From Flavobacterium sp. N2820 (GTDB taxonomy: Bacteria > Bacteroidota > Bacteroidia > Flavobacteriales > Flavobacteriaceae): a DNA stretch of 64,000 bases. The translations under genes were made by a program, and so were the position numbers. The notes beneath the pieces are model-generated. The model was not told where the DNA came from and did not search any database. It saw only the letters and a program-made list of their open reading frames with translations. The number at the start of each line of letters is the position of its first letter. Position 1 is the stretch's first letter. The DNA lies in NCBI RefSeq assembly GCF_025947285.1, contig NZ_CP110008.1:2867001-2931000 (forward strand), read 5' to 3'. Positions 56,456 through 64,000 of the stretch are shown here, piece after piece.

Positions 56456-56947
56456 ATGGAGCCTGAAAAAAGTATTGCACTACGACCAAAGTTTGAAGTC
56501 GAATCAAAAAACAGTGTCGATAAGATTTTAGAAAAAGCAAACCAGCTAAAAACTGAACTCAAAGCTGATTACCAAATTAAAATAATCGATGCGCATTTGT
56601 ATTTCTATTTCAGCAAAGAAAAACGAAAATACTATTCCCCGTTTTTACATTTGGAATTAGAAGCTAATGAAGATAAAACAACAGTAAAAGGATTATTTGG
56701 TCCAGAGCAATTGTTATGGACACTGTTTATGTTTTTACACTTTATTATTGCAGGATTATTTTTAGTGTTTGCAATGATGGCTTACACGCATTGGTCGCTA
56801 AAACAATCCACGGTTTTAGATTTCAGCATCATGGGAATCATGGTAGTTTTTTGGTTTTCGCTCTATTTTATGGCGCGATTAAACAGAGAACGCGGTGTGC
56901 CACAAATGCACGAATTAGAAGATTTGATGTATAAGGTTTTGGAATAA
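56456..56947 (+). CDS. Small membrane protein of unknown function
   Basis: No family recognised. I start it at the ATG at 56456 (MEPEKSIALRPKFEVESKNS); the frame extends up to 56399, but a TAGCTTTA -7-like element at 56436-56443 lies inside it. The 163-residue product has a cytoplasmic N-terminal domain (lysine/glutamate-rich, FYFSKEKRKYYSPFLHLELE), two membrane segments (about residues 85-105 and 117-138) and a short tail with RLNRERGVPQMHELEDLM. It lies between der and era, two ribosome-assembly GTPases on the other strand; no functional link is visible. Confidence 0.7.
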   Translation: MEPEKSIALRPKFEVESKNSVDKILEKANQLKTELKADYQIKIIDAHLYFYFSKEKRKYYSPFLHLELEANEDKTTVKGLFGPEQLLWTLFMFLHFIIAGLFLVFAMMAYTHWSLKQSTVLDFSIMGIMVVFWFSLYFMARLNRERGVPQMHELEDLMYKVLE

Positions 56948-56952
56948 AAAAA

Positions 56953-56972
56953 CCTGATGAATATTCATCAGG
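56953..56972. terminator. Bidirectional terminator between convergent genes
   Basis: A perfect 20-base palindrome CCTGATGAATATTCATCAGG, preceded by an A run and followed by T-rich sequence, sits between the stop of the small membrane protein gene and the stop of era. Confidence 0.75.
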
Positions 56973-57004
56973 CATCTTTTATCTTTCTTCTTTGCTTCTT
57001 CTTC

Positions 57005-57889
57005 TTATTTCTGGTTATACCCAAAACGTTTTAGTTGATAAGCACTGCTTCTCCAATCTTTATTTACTTTAACGTAAGTAGCCAAGTGAATTTGTTTTCC
57101 AAAGAATTTTTCTAAATCTTCTCTTGCTTGAATTCCAACACGTTTCAAAGCAGCACCTTTGTGACCAATGATAATTCCTTTTTGAGTATCGCGTTCCACC
57201 ATAATCACGGCACGAATTCTAATAATGTTATCGTCTTCAATGAATTCTTCCGTTTCAATTTCTACGGCATACGGAATTTCTTTATCGTAATTCAACAAGA
57301 TTTTCTCACGAATGGTTTCGTTAACAAAGAAACGTTCTGGTTTATCTGTTAAAGCATCTTTAGGGTAAAATGCTGGAGACACCGGAAGTAATTCGATAAT
57401 TCTATCAAAAACGGTTTGTACATTAAAATTCTCTAATGCCGAAATAGGAAAAAGTTCTGCATTAGGTACTTTTTCTTTCCAGGCTTGTACTTGTTCTTCT
57501 AATTGTTCTTGGTTCGATTTGTCAATTTTGTTCAATAATAACAAAACTGGGATTTTAGAATGGATAATTTTATTAAAAAACGCTTCATCTTTTAATTCTT
57601 TTTCTCCAATTTCCACCATATAAACTAAAATGTCAGCATCTTCAAAAGCCGATTTTACAAAATCCATCATCGAATTTTGCAATTCATACGCCGGTTTTAT
57701 AATTCCTGGCGTATCTGAAAATAAAACTTGAAAATCATCCCCATTTACAATCCCTAGAATACGATGTCTTGTAGTTTGTGCTTTCGATGTGATAATAGAA
57801 AGACGCTCACCTACAAACGCATTCATAAGAGTTGATTTTCCTACATTCGGATTTCCAATAATATTTACATAACCTGCTCTGTGCTCCAT
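57005..57889 (-). CDS. era: GTPase Era
   Basis: Era binds the 3' end of 16S rRNA and helps mature the 30S subunit. The 294 residues have the G1 motif GNPNVGKST, the G3 motif DTPG (FSDTPGIIKPAYELQNSM), NKxD (LLNKIDKSN), and a C-terminal KH domain with IIIGHKGAALKRVGIQARED. The start MEHRAGYVNIIGNPN fits. A minus-strand TACCTTTG (57916-57909) lies about 20 bases upstream as a -7 element. Confidence 0.98.
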   Translation of the reverse strand: MEHRAGYVNIIGNPNVGKSTLMNAFVGERLSIITSKAQTTRHRILGIVNGDDFQVLFSDTPGIIKPAYELQNSMMDFVKSAFEDADILVYMVEIGEKELKDEAFFNKIIHSKIPVLLLLNKIDKSNQEQLEEQVQAWKEKVPNAELFPISALENFNVQTVFDRIIELLPVSPAFYPKDALTDKPERFFVNETIREKILLNYDKEIPYAVEIETEEFIEDDNIIRIRAVIMVERDTQKGIIIGHKGAALKRVGIQAREDLEKFFGKQIHLATYVKVNKDWRSSAYQLKRFGYNQK

Positions 57890-57965
57890 TTCAATTTATT
57901 TATGGGTACAAAGGTAGTGATAACGCCTGAAATAGTAGAAAGAAAACATTATTTTTAAAAAAGTC

Positions 57966-57995
57966 TTGTAATTTTAAATAAAGATTGTACCTTTG
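57966..57995 (+). promoter_or_regulatory. Bacteroidota-type promoter for the tRNA pair
   Basis: TTG at 57966-57968, a spacer of exactly 19 bases, and TACCTTTG at 57988-57995. Transcription would start just before the first tRNA gene. Confidence 0.75.
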
Positions 57996-58006
57996 CACTC
58001 ACAAAT

Positions 58007-58079
58007 CGCGGGATAGAGCAGTAGGCAGCTCGTCGGGCTCATAACCCGAAGGTCACAGGTTCGAGTCCTGTTCCCGCTA
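58007..58079 (+). tRNA. Initiator tRNA-Met (CAT), copy 1
   Basis: A 73-base cloverleaf: acceptor CGCGGGA with TCCCGC, D arm GAGC/GCTC, anticodon arm with three consecutive G:C pairs (GGGCTCATAACCC, the initiator hallmark) and anticodon CAT, T arm ACAGG-TTCGAGT-CCTGT. The end pair is C1 with T72, a mismatch as required for initiators (commonly C-A). CCA is not encoded. An identical copy follows 100 bases later. Confidence 0.96.
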
Positions 58080-58106
58080 CAAATTTATTGAATTACAACC
58101 GTACAT

Positions 58107-58179
58107 CGCGGGATAGAGCAGTAGGCAGCTCGTCGGGCTCATAACCCGAAGGTCACAGGTTCGAGTCCTGTTCCCGCTA
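58107..58179 (+). tRNA. Initiator tRNA-Met (CAT), copy 2
   Basis: Identical base for base to the gene at 58007-58079; the two are separated by 27 bases with no terminator, so one promoter probably drives both. A terminator hairpin follows copy 2. CCA is not encoded. Confidence 0.96.
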
Positions 58180-58184
58180 CTAAG

Positions 58185-58213
58185 AAGCTTCACAGAAATG
58201 TGGAGCTTTTTTT
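58185..58213 (+). terminator. Intrinsic terminator after the tRNA pair
   Basis: AAGCTTCACA and TGTGGAGCTT (one G-T pair) enclose a GAAA tetraloop, followed by a T run. Confidence 0.85.
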
Positions 58214-58262
58214 ATGTAATTAATTCATTGATAAATAATTAGACTTTCTTTTCTGTTGTTTT

Positions 58263-58294
58263 TTGCTGAATTTAATAATAAAACACTACTTTTG
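58263..58294 (+). promoter_or_regulatory. Bacteroidota-type promoter for the J-domain/KTSC gene
   Basis: TTG at 58263-58265, a 21-base spacer and TACTTTTG at 58287-58294. It ends 18 bases before the ATG at 58313 and rules out the longer frame starting at 58256. Confidence 0.65.
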
Positions 58295-58312
58295 CACCTT
58301 TATTTTAAAAAT

Positions 58313-58765
58313 ATGAATCCAAAGAAAATTGCCGAGTACAGAAAGTTACTTGATGTTACTAAAACAGCTACGCTAAAAGAATTAAAAACGATTTACAGAA
58401 ATAGTATGAAAGAAGATCATCCTGATACTATAGCTGATCCGGTGGAGCGTTTAGCAGCAGAAGAAAGAAGTAAAAATATTATTGAAGCTTATCATTTCCT
58501 AGTAAGTATTGCTCCTGAAACGCAAGAAAAAAATAAAGAAGTATACCAAAAAACAACTACAACGGTTAACATCCAAGATTTTTATATGGATAATGGCGTG
58601 TTGTATATTTCGTTTTTAGACGGTAGCAACTACGAGTATTTTAGTGTGCCAAAAGTAACTTACATTAAAATGGTAAATGCAGAATCGCCTAGTCGTTTTG
58701 CAAGAAGACACATTTATAATGAATTTTTATACCGAAGTGCCTCAAAATTAGTGGCAAGCGAATAA
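58313..58765 (+). CDS. J-domain protein fused to a KTSC domain
   Basis: 150 residues starting at 58313 (MNPKKIAEYRKLLDVTKTAT). The N-terminal domain is a J domain with the HPD motif at 36-38 (KEDHPDTIAD), so it should stimulate an Hsp70 (DnaK). The C-terminal KTSC domain (about residues 95-150) shows VLYISFLDGSNYEYFSVP and FARRHIYNEFLYR. No zinc fingers or Gly/Phe linker are present. KTSC domains are small and may bind proteins or nucleic acid; the combined role is unknown. A GH53 gene lies 22 bases downstream with its own -7-like box. Confidence 0.9.
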   Translation: MNPKKIAEYRKLLDVTKTATLKELKTIYRNSMKEDHPDTIADPVERLAAEERSKNIIEAYHFLVSIAPETQEKNKEVYQKTTTTVNIQDFYMDNGVLYISFLDGSNYEYFSVPKVTYIKMVNAESPSRFARRHIYNEFLYRSASKLVASE

Positions 58766-58787
58766 TAGTTTTTTGTACTTTTATCCA

Positions 58788-59849
58788 ATGAAAATTAGGA
58801 TAAAATTAATAGCATTATTATATATTCTCATTACTTTTTCTTGTTCTAAAGATGAAGTAACGAATAATTCACAAGAGTTTATCAAGGCAGCAGACCTATC
58901 AATGTTGCCTTTGATAGAGTCTGAAGGAACTATTTACTACAATAACAACACTATTCCCGAAGATGCACTGCTAACACTAAAAAAAGCAGGTTGCAATACA
59001 ATTCGAATTAGGCTTTGGCATACACCAACTGTAAATCAATCAGGTTTTAATGAAGTGAAAGCTCTAGCGCAGCGGGTTAAAAATAATGGTATGAAGGTTT
59101 GGTTAAGCGTTCATTATTCTGATACTTGGGCAGATCCCGGAAATCAAATAAAACCATCGGCATGGAATAGTTTGACTTTTATGCAGTTAAAAGCGCAATT
59201 TGAAAATTACACAGCAACAATACTAAACGAAATTCAACCCGATATTTTTCAAATTGGTAATGAAATCAATAATGGTTTTATTTTTCCTGAAGGAAATTTG
59301 ACATCAAATGAGTCTCAATTCTTATCACTATTAGCTAGTGCAAGCACTGTAATTAGAGCCAATAGCCCATCAACAAAAATTATGTTACACTATGCCGGAA
59401 TTGATGGTGCGTCTTGGTTTTTTTCAAAAACTGCAGCAATTGATTATGATTATATTGGATTGTCTTATTATCCAATTTGGCATGGAACGGATATCAATTT
59501 ATTGCAGCAAACCATGACTTCATTGGGTCAAACACACAATAAAAAAGTATTAGTTGCCGAAACTTCCTATCCATTTACATTGGATTGGAACGATTGGACC
59601 AATAATGTAATTGGTTTGCCAAATCAAATTCATCCCAATTTTCCTGCTTCTCCAGAAGGTCAAAAAGCTTTCTTACAACAGATTAAAAATACTGTAAAAA
59701 ACACACCAAATGGATTAGGATTTTGTTATTGGGGAACTGAATGGATCGCTTTTAGAGGAGCAACATCTACAAATGGTTCTTCATGGGAAAATCAAGCTCT
59801 TTGGGATTTTAATCATAAGGCATTACCAGCAATGTCGGTTTTTGAATAA
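58788..59849 (+). CDS. GH53 arabinogalactan endo-beta-1,4-galactanase, lipoprotein
   Basis: GH53 enzymes cut beta-1,4-galactan side chains of pectin. I start at the ATG at 58788 (MKIRIKLIALLYILITFSCS); a TACTTTTA box at 58777-58784 precedes it. The 353-residue product has a lipoprotein signal with Cys19, then the (beta/alpha)8 domain: RIRLWHTP, VWLSVHYSDTWADPGNQ, the acid/base Glu159 in QIGNEINNG, YIGLSYYPIWHG, and the nucleophile Glu258 in VLVAETSYPF. A CYWGTEW motif appears near the end. No SusC/SusD or other polysaccharide genes are near, so it is a lone enzyme, probably surface-anchored. Confidence 0.92.
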   Translation: MKIRIKLIALLYILITFSCSKDEVTNNSQEFIKAADLSMLPLIESEGTIYYNNNTIPEDALLTLKKAGCNTIRIRLWHTPTVNQSGFNEVKALAQRVKNNGMKVWLSVHYSDTWADPGNQIKPSAWNSLTFMQLKAQFENYTATILNEIQPDIFQIGNEINNGFIFPEGNLTSNESQFLSLLASASTVIRANSPSTKIMLHYAGIDGASWFFSKTAAIDYDYIGLSYYPIWHGTDINLLQQTMTSLGQTHNKKVLVAETSYPFTLDWNDWTNNVIGLPNQIHPNFPASPEGQKAFLQQIKNTVKNTPNGLGFCYWGTEWIAFRGATSTNGSSWENQALWDFNHKALPAMSVFE

Positions 59850-59978
59850 TTTTTTATATTTTTTTCCGAAATATAGTTTTGCCAAAGGAATAAAGAGCCT
59901 ACATAAATTTGCCTATCCGTTTTTTAATTGCCAAAATTTATGTAAGTTTGATGGACTAACCAATAAACTATATCAATT

Positions 59979-60455
59979 ATGGAAATGAATTATTTAGCTA
60001 TTTTAGTAGCTGCTTTATCAAGTTTTGTTGTCGGATTTGTTTGGTACAATCCAAAAGTTTTTGGAACCATTTGGATGAATGAAATCGGAATGACCGAAGA
60101 AAAAGCTAAAACAGGAAATATGGCAAAAATCTTTGGGTTAACATTCGTTTTTGCTTTTTTGTTAGCTTTTATGATGCCTACATTAGTAATTCATCAAATA
60201 GGTGCTTTACAATTAGCTGGTGGAAATGAAAAAGATGAGGCTTTTTTAGCCTATATGCAAGTTCATGGACACATGTTCAGAAGTTTTGGACATGGAGCTT
60301 TACATGGATTTTTTGCTTCATTATTTGTTGTGGTTCCCGTAATAGCAACCAATTGTTTATTTGAACAAAAATCTTTTAAATATGCAGCAATAACATCGGG
60401 TTATTGGATATTGGTAATGACTTTAATGGGAGCTATTATTTGTGGTTGGAAATAA
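59979..60455 (+). CDS. DUF1761 membrane protein
   Basis: 158 residues with four likely membrane segments. The N-terminus (NYLAILVAALSSFVVGFVWY, then NPKVFGTIWM) and the GHGALHGFFASLFVVVPVIA and ITSGYWILVMTLMGAIICGW segments fit DUF1761, an uncharacterised family. The ATG at 59979 is followed by another at 59985 (MNYLAIL); either could be used. A TAAGTTTG -7 element (59943-59950) lies about 30 bases upstream, without a clear -33. Confidence 0.85.
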   Translation: MEMNYLAILVAALSSFVVGFVWYNPKVFGTIWMNEIGMTEEKAKTGNMAKIFGLTFVFAFLLAFMMPTLVIHQIGALQLAGGNEKDEAFLAYMQVHGHMFRSFGHGALHGFFASLFVVVPVIATNCLFEQKSFKYAAITSGYWILVMTLMGAIICGWK

Positions 60456-60491
60456 ATTAAAATTTAACATTTAATTATATAGGAATCGCTC

Positions 60492-60499
60492 TACTTTTG
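60492..60499 (+). promoter_or_regulatory. -7 element for the FemAB-like gene
   Basis: TACTTTTG overlaps the first possible TTG of the open frame, which means the real start must be downstream; the in-frame TTG at 60521 fits. No -33 TTG was found. Confidence 0.5.
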
Positions 60500-60520
60500 T
60501 GGGGCGATTTTATTTATACA

Positions 60521-61666
60521 TTGGACGAAATTTCATTTAAAATATTCAATTCAGTTAAAGAATTACCTTCTCTTTGGGACGCTGTGGCTCAGAGTAATGT
60601 TTTTCTTCAAAAACCTTATTTAACGGTTTTAGAAAAATCTGCTCCAGTAAATATGGAGTGTTTTTACATTGGAATTTTTGAAAAATCTACACTAATTGGT
60701 GTTTCTTTAGCACAATATTTAGATTTGAATAAATTAGAGTCCTTCGGTGAAAGAGATAAATCATTTAAAATTGCGCTTCGTAATTTTATTTTCAAAAATT
60801 TTGCTTCGCATACCCTTTTTCTTGGAAATAATATGATTACGGGTCAAAATGGATATGTTTTTTCAAAAGAAATAGCTTTTGAATGTATTAGCGAAATTTT
60901 ATTGCAAAGTGCCGATGAAATCACAAAGTATTTCAAACAAAAGGGTGTAAAAATTCATTTGGTTTCATTTAAAGATTTCTATGAAAATTGTTCCGTTGAA
61001 TTGAAAAAGTATCGTTTTAAAGAGACCTACGAGTTCAACACGCAGCCTAATATGATTTTTTATTTAGACGCAAATTGGAAATCGGCTGAAGATTATATCA
61101 ATGCACTTTCAAAAAAATACCGTGATCAATACAAACGTGCGCATAAGAAATTTGATGGAATTGTAGTTAAAAATTTACTATTTGAAGAAGTAATTTTACA
61201 TGAAAACACCATTTACGATTTGTATCATTATGTGGCTAAAAATGCTCCGTTTAATACTTTTTTCTTAGCAAAAAATCATTTTTCAACTTTAAAAGGACAA
61301 TGTGGCAATCGATTTCAGATTTTTGGTTATTTTTTGAATGAAAAATTAGTAGGTTTTCATACGCTTTTATTAAATGATGAAACTTTAGAGACTTATTTTT
61401 TAGGCTATGATGAAACCATACAGAAAGAAAATATGTTGTATTTGAACATGTTGTACAATATGACCGAGTATGGCATTGAAAATGGATTTAAGCGTATTAT
61501 TTTTGGCAGAACCGCATTAGAAATTAAAAGTTCTATAGGTGCAAAACCTGTGAATATGTCGGGTTTTATCTTTCATAATAATAAATTGATTAATAGATTT
61601 ATGGCTAAAATTTTTAAACAATTAGAGCCTGAATTAAATTGGCAACAACGCCATCCATTTAAGTAA
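60521..61666 (+). CDS. GNAT/FemAB-like acyltransferase
   Basis: 381 residues with a TTG start at 60521 (MDEISFKIFNSVKELPSLWD), chosen from the promoter position. The C-terminal half contains the GNAT-like fold of FemAB-type proteins: SKKYRDQYKRAHKKFDGIVV, NAPFNTFFLAKNHFSTLKG, NRFQIFGYFLNEKLVGFHTL and ETYFLGYDETIQKENMLYLN. Such proteins transfer an acyl or aminoacyl group, for example to peptidoglycan precursors or lipids. The specific substrate is unknown. It has no signal peptide. A lone gene between DUF1761 and DUF4230. Confidence 0.75.
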   Translation: MDEISFKIFNSVKELPSLWDAVAQSNVFLQKPYLTVLEKSAPVNMECFYIGIFEKSTLIGVSLAQYLDLNKLESFGERDKSFKIALRNFIFKNFASHTLFLGNNMITGQNGYVFSKEIAFECISEILLQSADEITKYFKQKGVKIHLVSFKDFYENCSVELKKYRFKETYEFNTQPNMIFYLDANWKSAEDYINALSKKYRDQYKRAHKKFDGIVVKNLLFEEVILHENTIYDLYHYVAKNAPFNTFFLAKNHFSTLKGQCGNRFQIFGYFLNEKLVGFHTLLLNDETLETYFLGYDETIQKENMLYLNMLYNMTEYGIENGFKRIIFGRTALEIKSSIGAKPVNMSGFIFHNNKLINRFMAKIFKQLEPELNWQQRHPFK

Positions 61667-61698
61667 AAATCTTCCTATCTTCGTGTAAAATTTTAATC

Positions 61699-62385
61699 AT
61701 GGCACGAACTTCTTCTTCTGAAACTCAAATAAAAAACATGTTAATTCCAATTGTTCAAGCCATTGGACGTTCTGGAAAATTGTTATACATTATTGTTTTT
61801 TTTGTAATTGGTTATTTTGTCTTTCAGTTTTTTACTAGGAAATCAGAAACATCAACTATTGAATATGACACCAATTTGATTCAAGTTCAAATAAAGAATG
61901 TTGGTAAATTGGTCGTAACTGAAGGGCATTTCGCTGAGGTTTTAACCTATAAAGATAAAAAGGAGACGTATATCCCTGGATTGTCTTTTGATAAAAAAGC
62001 GTTAGTTGTGATTAATGCTGATGTTACGGTAGGTTTTGATTTGAGCAAAGTAACGTATGATATTGATGCAAAAAACAAAATTTTGACAATCACAAACATA
62101 CCAAAAGAAGAGATTAAAATTAGTCCAGATTTTAAATATTATGACACCGAATCTTCTACGTTTAACGAGTTTACAGGTGAAGATTATAATAAGATAAATA
62201 AAATTGCAAGAGCAAATTTGGCCAAAAAAATTGAAAAATCTACATTAAAAACAAATGCTCAAAACCGATTGTTGAGTGAGCTTTCAAAAATGTTGATTCT
62301 CACAAATTCTATGGGTTGGACGTTATCTTACAAAGGAAATGAAATAAAATCTGATAAAGATTTGCAATTAAATATGGTGAATTAA
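61699..62385 (+). CDS. DUF4230 membrane-anchored protein
   Basis: 228 residues with a single N-terminal membrane segment (LLYIIVFFVIGYFVFQFF) and an extracytoplasmic domain. Family features include NVGKLVVTEGHFAEVLTYKD, ALVVINADVTVGFDLSKV, and a C-terminal helical part (KSTLKTNAQNRLLSELSKML). This is DUF4230, of unknown function. A TATCTTCG box at 61676-61683 could be a weak -7 element 15 bases before the ATG. A strong terminator follows. Confidence 0.88.
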   Translation: MARTSSSETQIKNMLIPIVQAIGRSGKLLYIIVFFVIGYFVFQFFTRKSETSTIEYDTNLIQVQIKNVGKLVVTEGHFAEVLTYKDKKETYIPGLSFDKKALVVINADVTVGFDLSKVTYDIDAKNKILTITNIPKEEIKISPDFKYYDTESSTFNEFTGEDYNKINKIARANLAKKIEKSTLKTNAQNRLLSELSKMLILTNSMGWTLSYKGNEIKSDKDLQLNMVN

Positions 62386-62414
62386 AAAAGTCCCGATTCA
62401 ATCGGGACTTTTTT
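62384..62414. terminator. Bidirectional terminator
   Basis: AAAAAAGTCCCGAT and ATCGGGACTTTTTT pair around a 3-base loop, between the DUF4230 stop and the convergent rhodanese stop. Confidence 0.9.
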
Positions 62415-62723
62415 TTATAATTTGTTTTCTAAACTGTTCCAACCACCACCATTAATGCAATCAATTCCGTTTTGTTTTAAAATGGAAGTTGCTTGAGCAC
62501 TTCGCATTCCAGAACGGCAACATGCAATAACTGGTTTGTTCCATTTTTTGATGGTTTCGATATTTCCGTTTAAAACTTGTAATGCAATATTTTTTGACCC
62601 TTTAATGTGTCCTTCTCTAAATTCATCTGGCGTTCTAACATCTAAAATAATAGCCCCTTTTTGAACGTATTCTTGCACCTCATTGGTTTTATTTCCTAAT
62701 CCTAAAAAATCTAAAATTCCCAT
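62415..62723 (-). CDS. Rhodanese-like domain protein
   Basis: A 102-residue single rhodanese domain. Motifs: AIILDVRTPDEFREGHIKGS (about 25-43) and the active loop CRSGMRS with Cys69 as the likely persulfide carrier (VIACCRSGMRSAQ). Length equals that of PspE/GlpE-type single-domain enzymes, but there is no signal peptide, so it is cytoplasmic. A minus-strand TATCTTTG (62750-62743) lies 20 bases before the ATG as -7 element. Confidence 0.93.
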   Translation of the reverse strand: MGILDFLGLGNKTNEVQEYVQKGAIILDVRTPDEFREGHIKGSKNIALQVLNGNIETIKKWNKPVIACCRSGMRSAQATSILKQNGIDCINGGGWNSLENKL

Positions 62724-62791
62724 AATTGTTTCTTTTTTTTGACAAAGATAAACGCGATTGTATAGCTTTTCAGTAACAAAAGTTACTTTAG

Positions 62792-64000
62792 TTAAACGTT
62801 TGCTTTCTCAAAAATCAATTCTAATCCACCGTCAATTAGGTGAGCAACTTCTGGGCGATTGGTTTTAACTTTTTCTAAATGATTTAAAACTTTATCCACT
62901 AAATCCGAATTGTTTTCTTTTTTAGCCAATTCAGCAATTTCTACTGATAATAACCAATCGTTTGGATGATTTGCTGTAACTGATGCAAAAGCTTCTTTCA
63001 AAGTGGTAATTGCCGGTTTATGCTCTCTAATATTGCGAATACTAGCATATAGTTTTTCCAATTCTTCTCTTTCAGGTGATTTTTTTTGTTTTATAGTTTG
63101 CGATGATGGAACGTGATTAATCATGTCAAAACTATTCACATCAGCTGGACCTGAAAAAGCAGAAATTACTTTTTTACCTACAGCCATATCATAAATTCCC
63201 CATTCTGGTTGAAAAAGGATGGTGTCGTTATGGGTAACTGTACAATTTTTGAATTTAATCAATAAAATTTCACCTTGTAAATTGCGAGAACCTGTGATGA
63301 TTTCTCCTTTAACCTTTATATTTCCTTCGAATTCTAAAGTAACTTGTTCGCCTTCGTAAATATCATATGCACGTAAATCTCTTGGACTCATTTCTTCAAT
63401 CGCCAAGTTGATGCCTTTTAGTTTTCCAATTGGTGAACCAAAACCTTCAGCATGATATTCTGTTCCATGACCTACTAATTCTTTTTCTCTGTAGGAAAGT
63501 GCCGTTTTTCCAGTTGTTTGAACATAAACCGATTTCCCTTCGTGTTCAATTACATTGGTAAAAATCCCTGAAATCTGAATTCCTGTGCTCAATTCAATGG
63601 TTCCTAATGCTTTTGAATCGATTAATTTTTGAACACTCTTTGGACCACCTTTTCGAAGTGCCATCGTATTAGCAAATTCTTCTAAAACCGAATTTAGTTG
63701 AGCAAAATCGGGAGTAACATATAGTTGTGGTTGAGGTTTTGTAATATCAAAACTTTGGTCTGCCGCCGAAATATCATATGGAATTTTCTTTACATTGTCG
63801 GTCATACACCAAGCGCTTTCTCCAATGGAAGAAAGTAAACCTGCTCCATAAATTTTTGGATTTTCAATAGTTCCTATTAAACCGTATTCAACCGTCCACC
63901 AATGTAGGTTTCTAATGCGCGACATTTCTGATAATTCGCCCATATTATTCTGTAGGAAATCAACTTGCTCTTCTGCTTTTTTTATTTCTTCTTGCGGAGT
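62792..64000 (-). CDS. Aromatic amino acid hydroxylase, C-terminal part (partial)
   Basis: The frame is open to the window end: 19 more codons precede the internal ATG at 63943, so the true start lies beyond 64000. The visible 402 residues include the end of the catalytic core, LHWWTVEYGLIGTIENPKIY, containing the Glu that, with two upstream histidines, binds iron in phenylalanine/tyrosine hydroxylases. YGAGLLSSIGE also fits. After the core comes an unusually long extension of about 280 residues, beta-rich (GTIELSTGIQISGIFTNVIE) and then helical. Normal bacterial PhhA ends soon after the core. The extended form is typical of Bacteroidota annotation as phenylalanine 4-monooxygenase; substrate preference cannot be read here. 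Confidence 0.85.
   Translation of the reverse strand, partial: TPQEEIKKAEEQVDFLQNNMGELSEMSRIRNLHWWTVEYGLIGTIENPKIYGAGLLSSIGESAWCMTDNVKKIPYDISAADQSFDITKPQPQLYVTPDFAQLNSVLEEFANTMALRKGGPKSVQKLIDSKALGTIELSTGIQISGIFTNVIEHEGKSVYVQTTGKTALSYREKELVGHGTEYHAEGFGSPIGKLKGINLAIEEMSPRDLRAYDIYEGEQVTLEFEGNIKVKGEIITGSRNLQGEILLIKFKNCTVTHNDTILFQPEWGIYDMAVGKKVISAFSGPADVNSFDMINHVPSSQTIKQKKSPEREELEKLYASIRNIREHKPAITTLKEAFASVTANHPNDWLLSVEIAELAKKENNSDLVDKVLNHLEKVKTNRPEVAHLIDGGLELIFEKANV

Noticed and set aside
58788..59849. Polysaccharide utilisation locus around GH53
   Set aside because: No SusC/SusD pair, regulator or second glycoside hydrolase lies nearby.

Overview
The window is a stretch of chromosome from a member of the Bacteroidota, most likely the family Flavobacteriaceae and close to Flavobacterium. 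Reasons: strongly AT-rich DNA; a complete gldK-gldL-gldM-gldN set (gliding motility/type IX secretion); the XrtF exosortase pair; several TonB-dependent receptors with carboxypeptidase-like N-terminal domains; DUF6029, HYC_CC_PP, GSCFA and DUF983 proteins; no convincing Shine-Dalgarno sites; and repeated matches to the Bacteroidota promoter (TTG, about 19-21 bases, TAnnTTTG). No phage, insertion sequence, CRISPR array or rRNA operon was seen. Coding density is high. Apart from the tRNA interval near 58.0 kb, no gene-free stretch exceeds about 300 bases.

Layout. 1-1.4 kb: the 5' part of a TonB-dependent receptor with an STN domain and a secreted partner. 1.5-4.6 kb: pnp, rpsO and a GAF protein related to free methionine sulfoxide reductase. 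4.7-7.9 kb: XrtF and its associated protein, then an ATP-cone/PD-(D/E)xK nuclease paired with a beta-CASP metallo-hydrolase. 7.9-11 kb: a metal-related operon (HYC_CC_PP protein, TonB receptor, HMA protein). 11.1-18.3 kb: a small exported protein, then dabA-dabB-SulP-DUF2490, an inorganic-carbon uptake locus. 18.4-27.4 kb, minus strand: an MG2/TonB-plug protein, groEL-groES, and secG-TPR-lptE-sigma54 activator-miaB.

27.6-36 kb, plus strand: topA, an arginase-fold protein with a degraded metal site, and gldKLMN. 36-45 kb: an FAD oxidoreductase, DUF983, an ABC-F ATPase, GSCFA, RidA and alaS. 45-48.3 kb: an M23 peptidase, MerR, LemA and two TPM-domain proteins in one tight operon. 48.3-54.8 kb: an Omp28-like lipoprotein divergent from TlpA and DUF6029, then a large outer-membrane barrel protein. 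54.9-58.2 kb: der, a conserved-looking intergenic element, a small membrane protein, era, and two identical initiator tRNA genes. 58.3-64 kb: a J-domain/KTSC protein, GH53, DUF1761, a FemAB-like acyltransferase, DUF4230, rhodanese, and the C-terminal part of an aromatic amino acid hydroxylase cut by the window end.

Most transcription units end in clear intrinsic terminators, many of them shared by convergent genes. Several start codons are assigned here from promoter position; these include TTG starts for xrtF and the FemAB-like gene and a near-leaderless start for the HYC_CC_PP gene. The most interesting loci are the ATP-cone nuclease/beta-CASP pair, the pseudo-arginase next to the type IX secretion genes, the dab-SulP-DUF2490 operon, and the intergenic element upstream of der.
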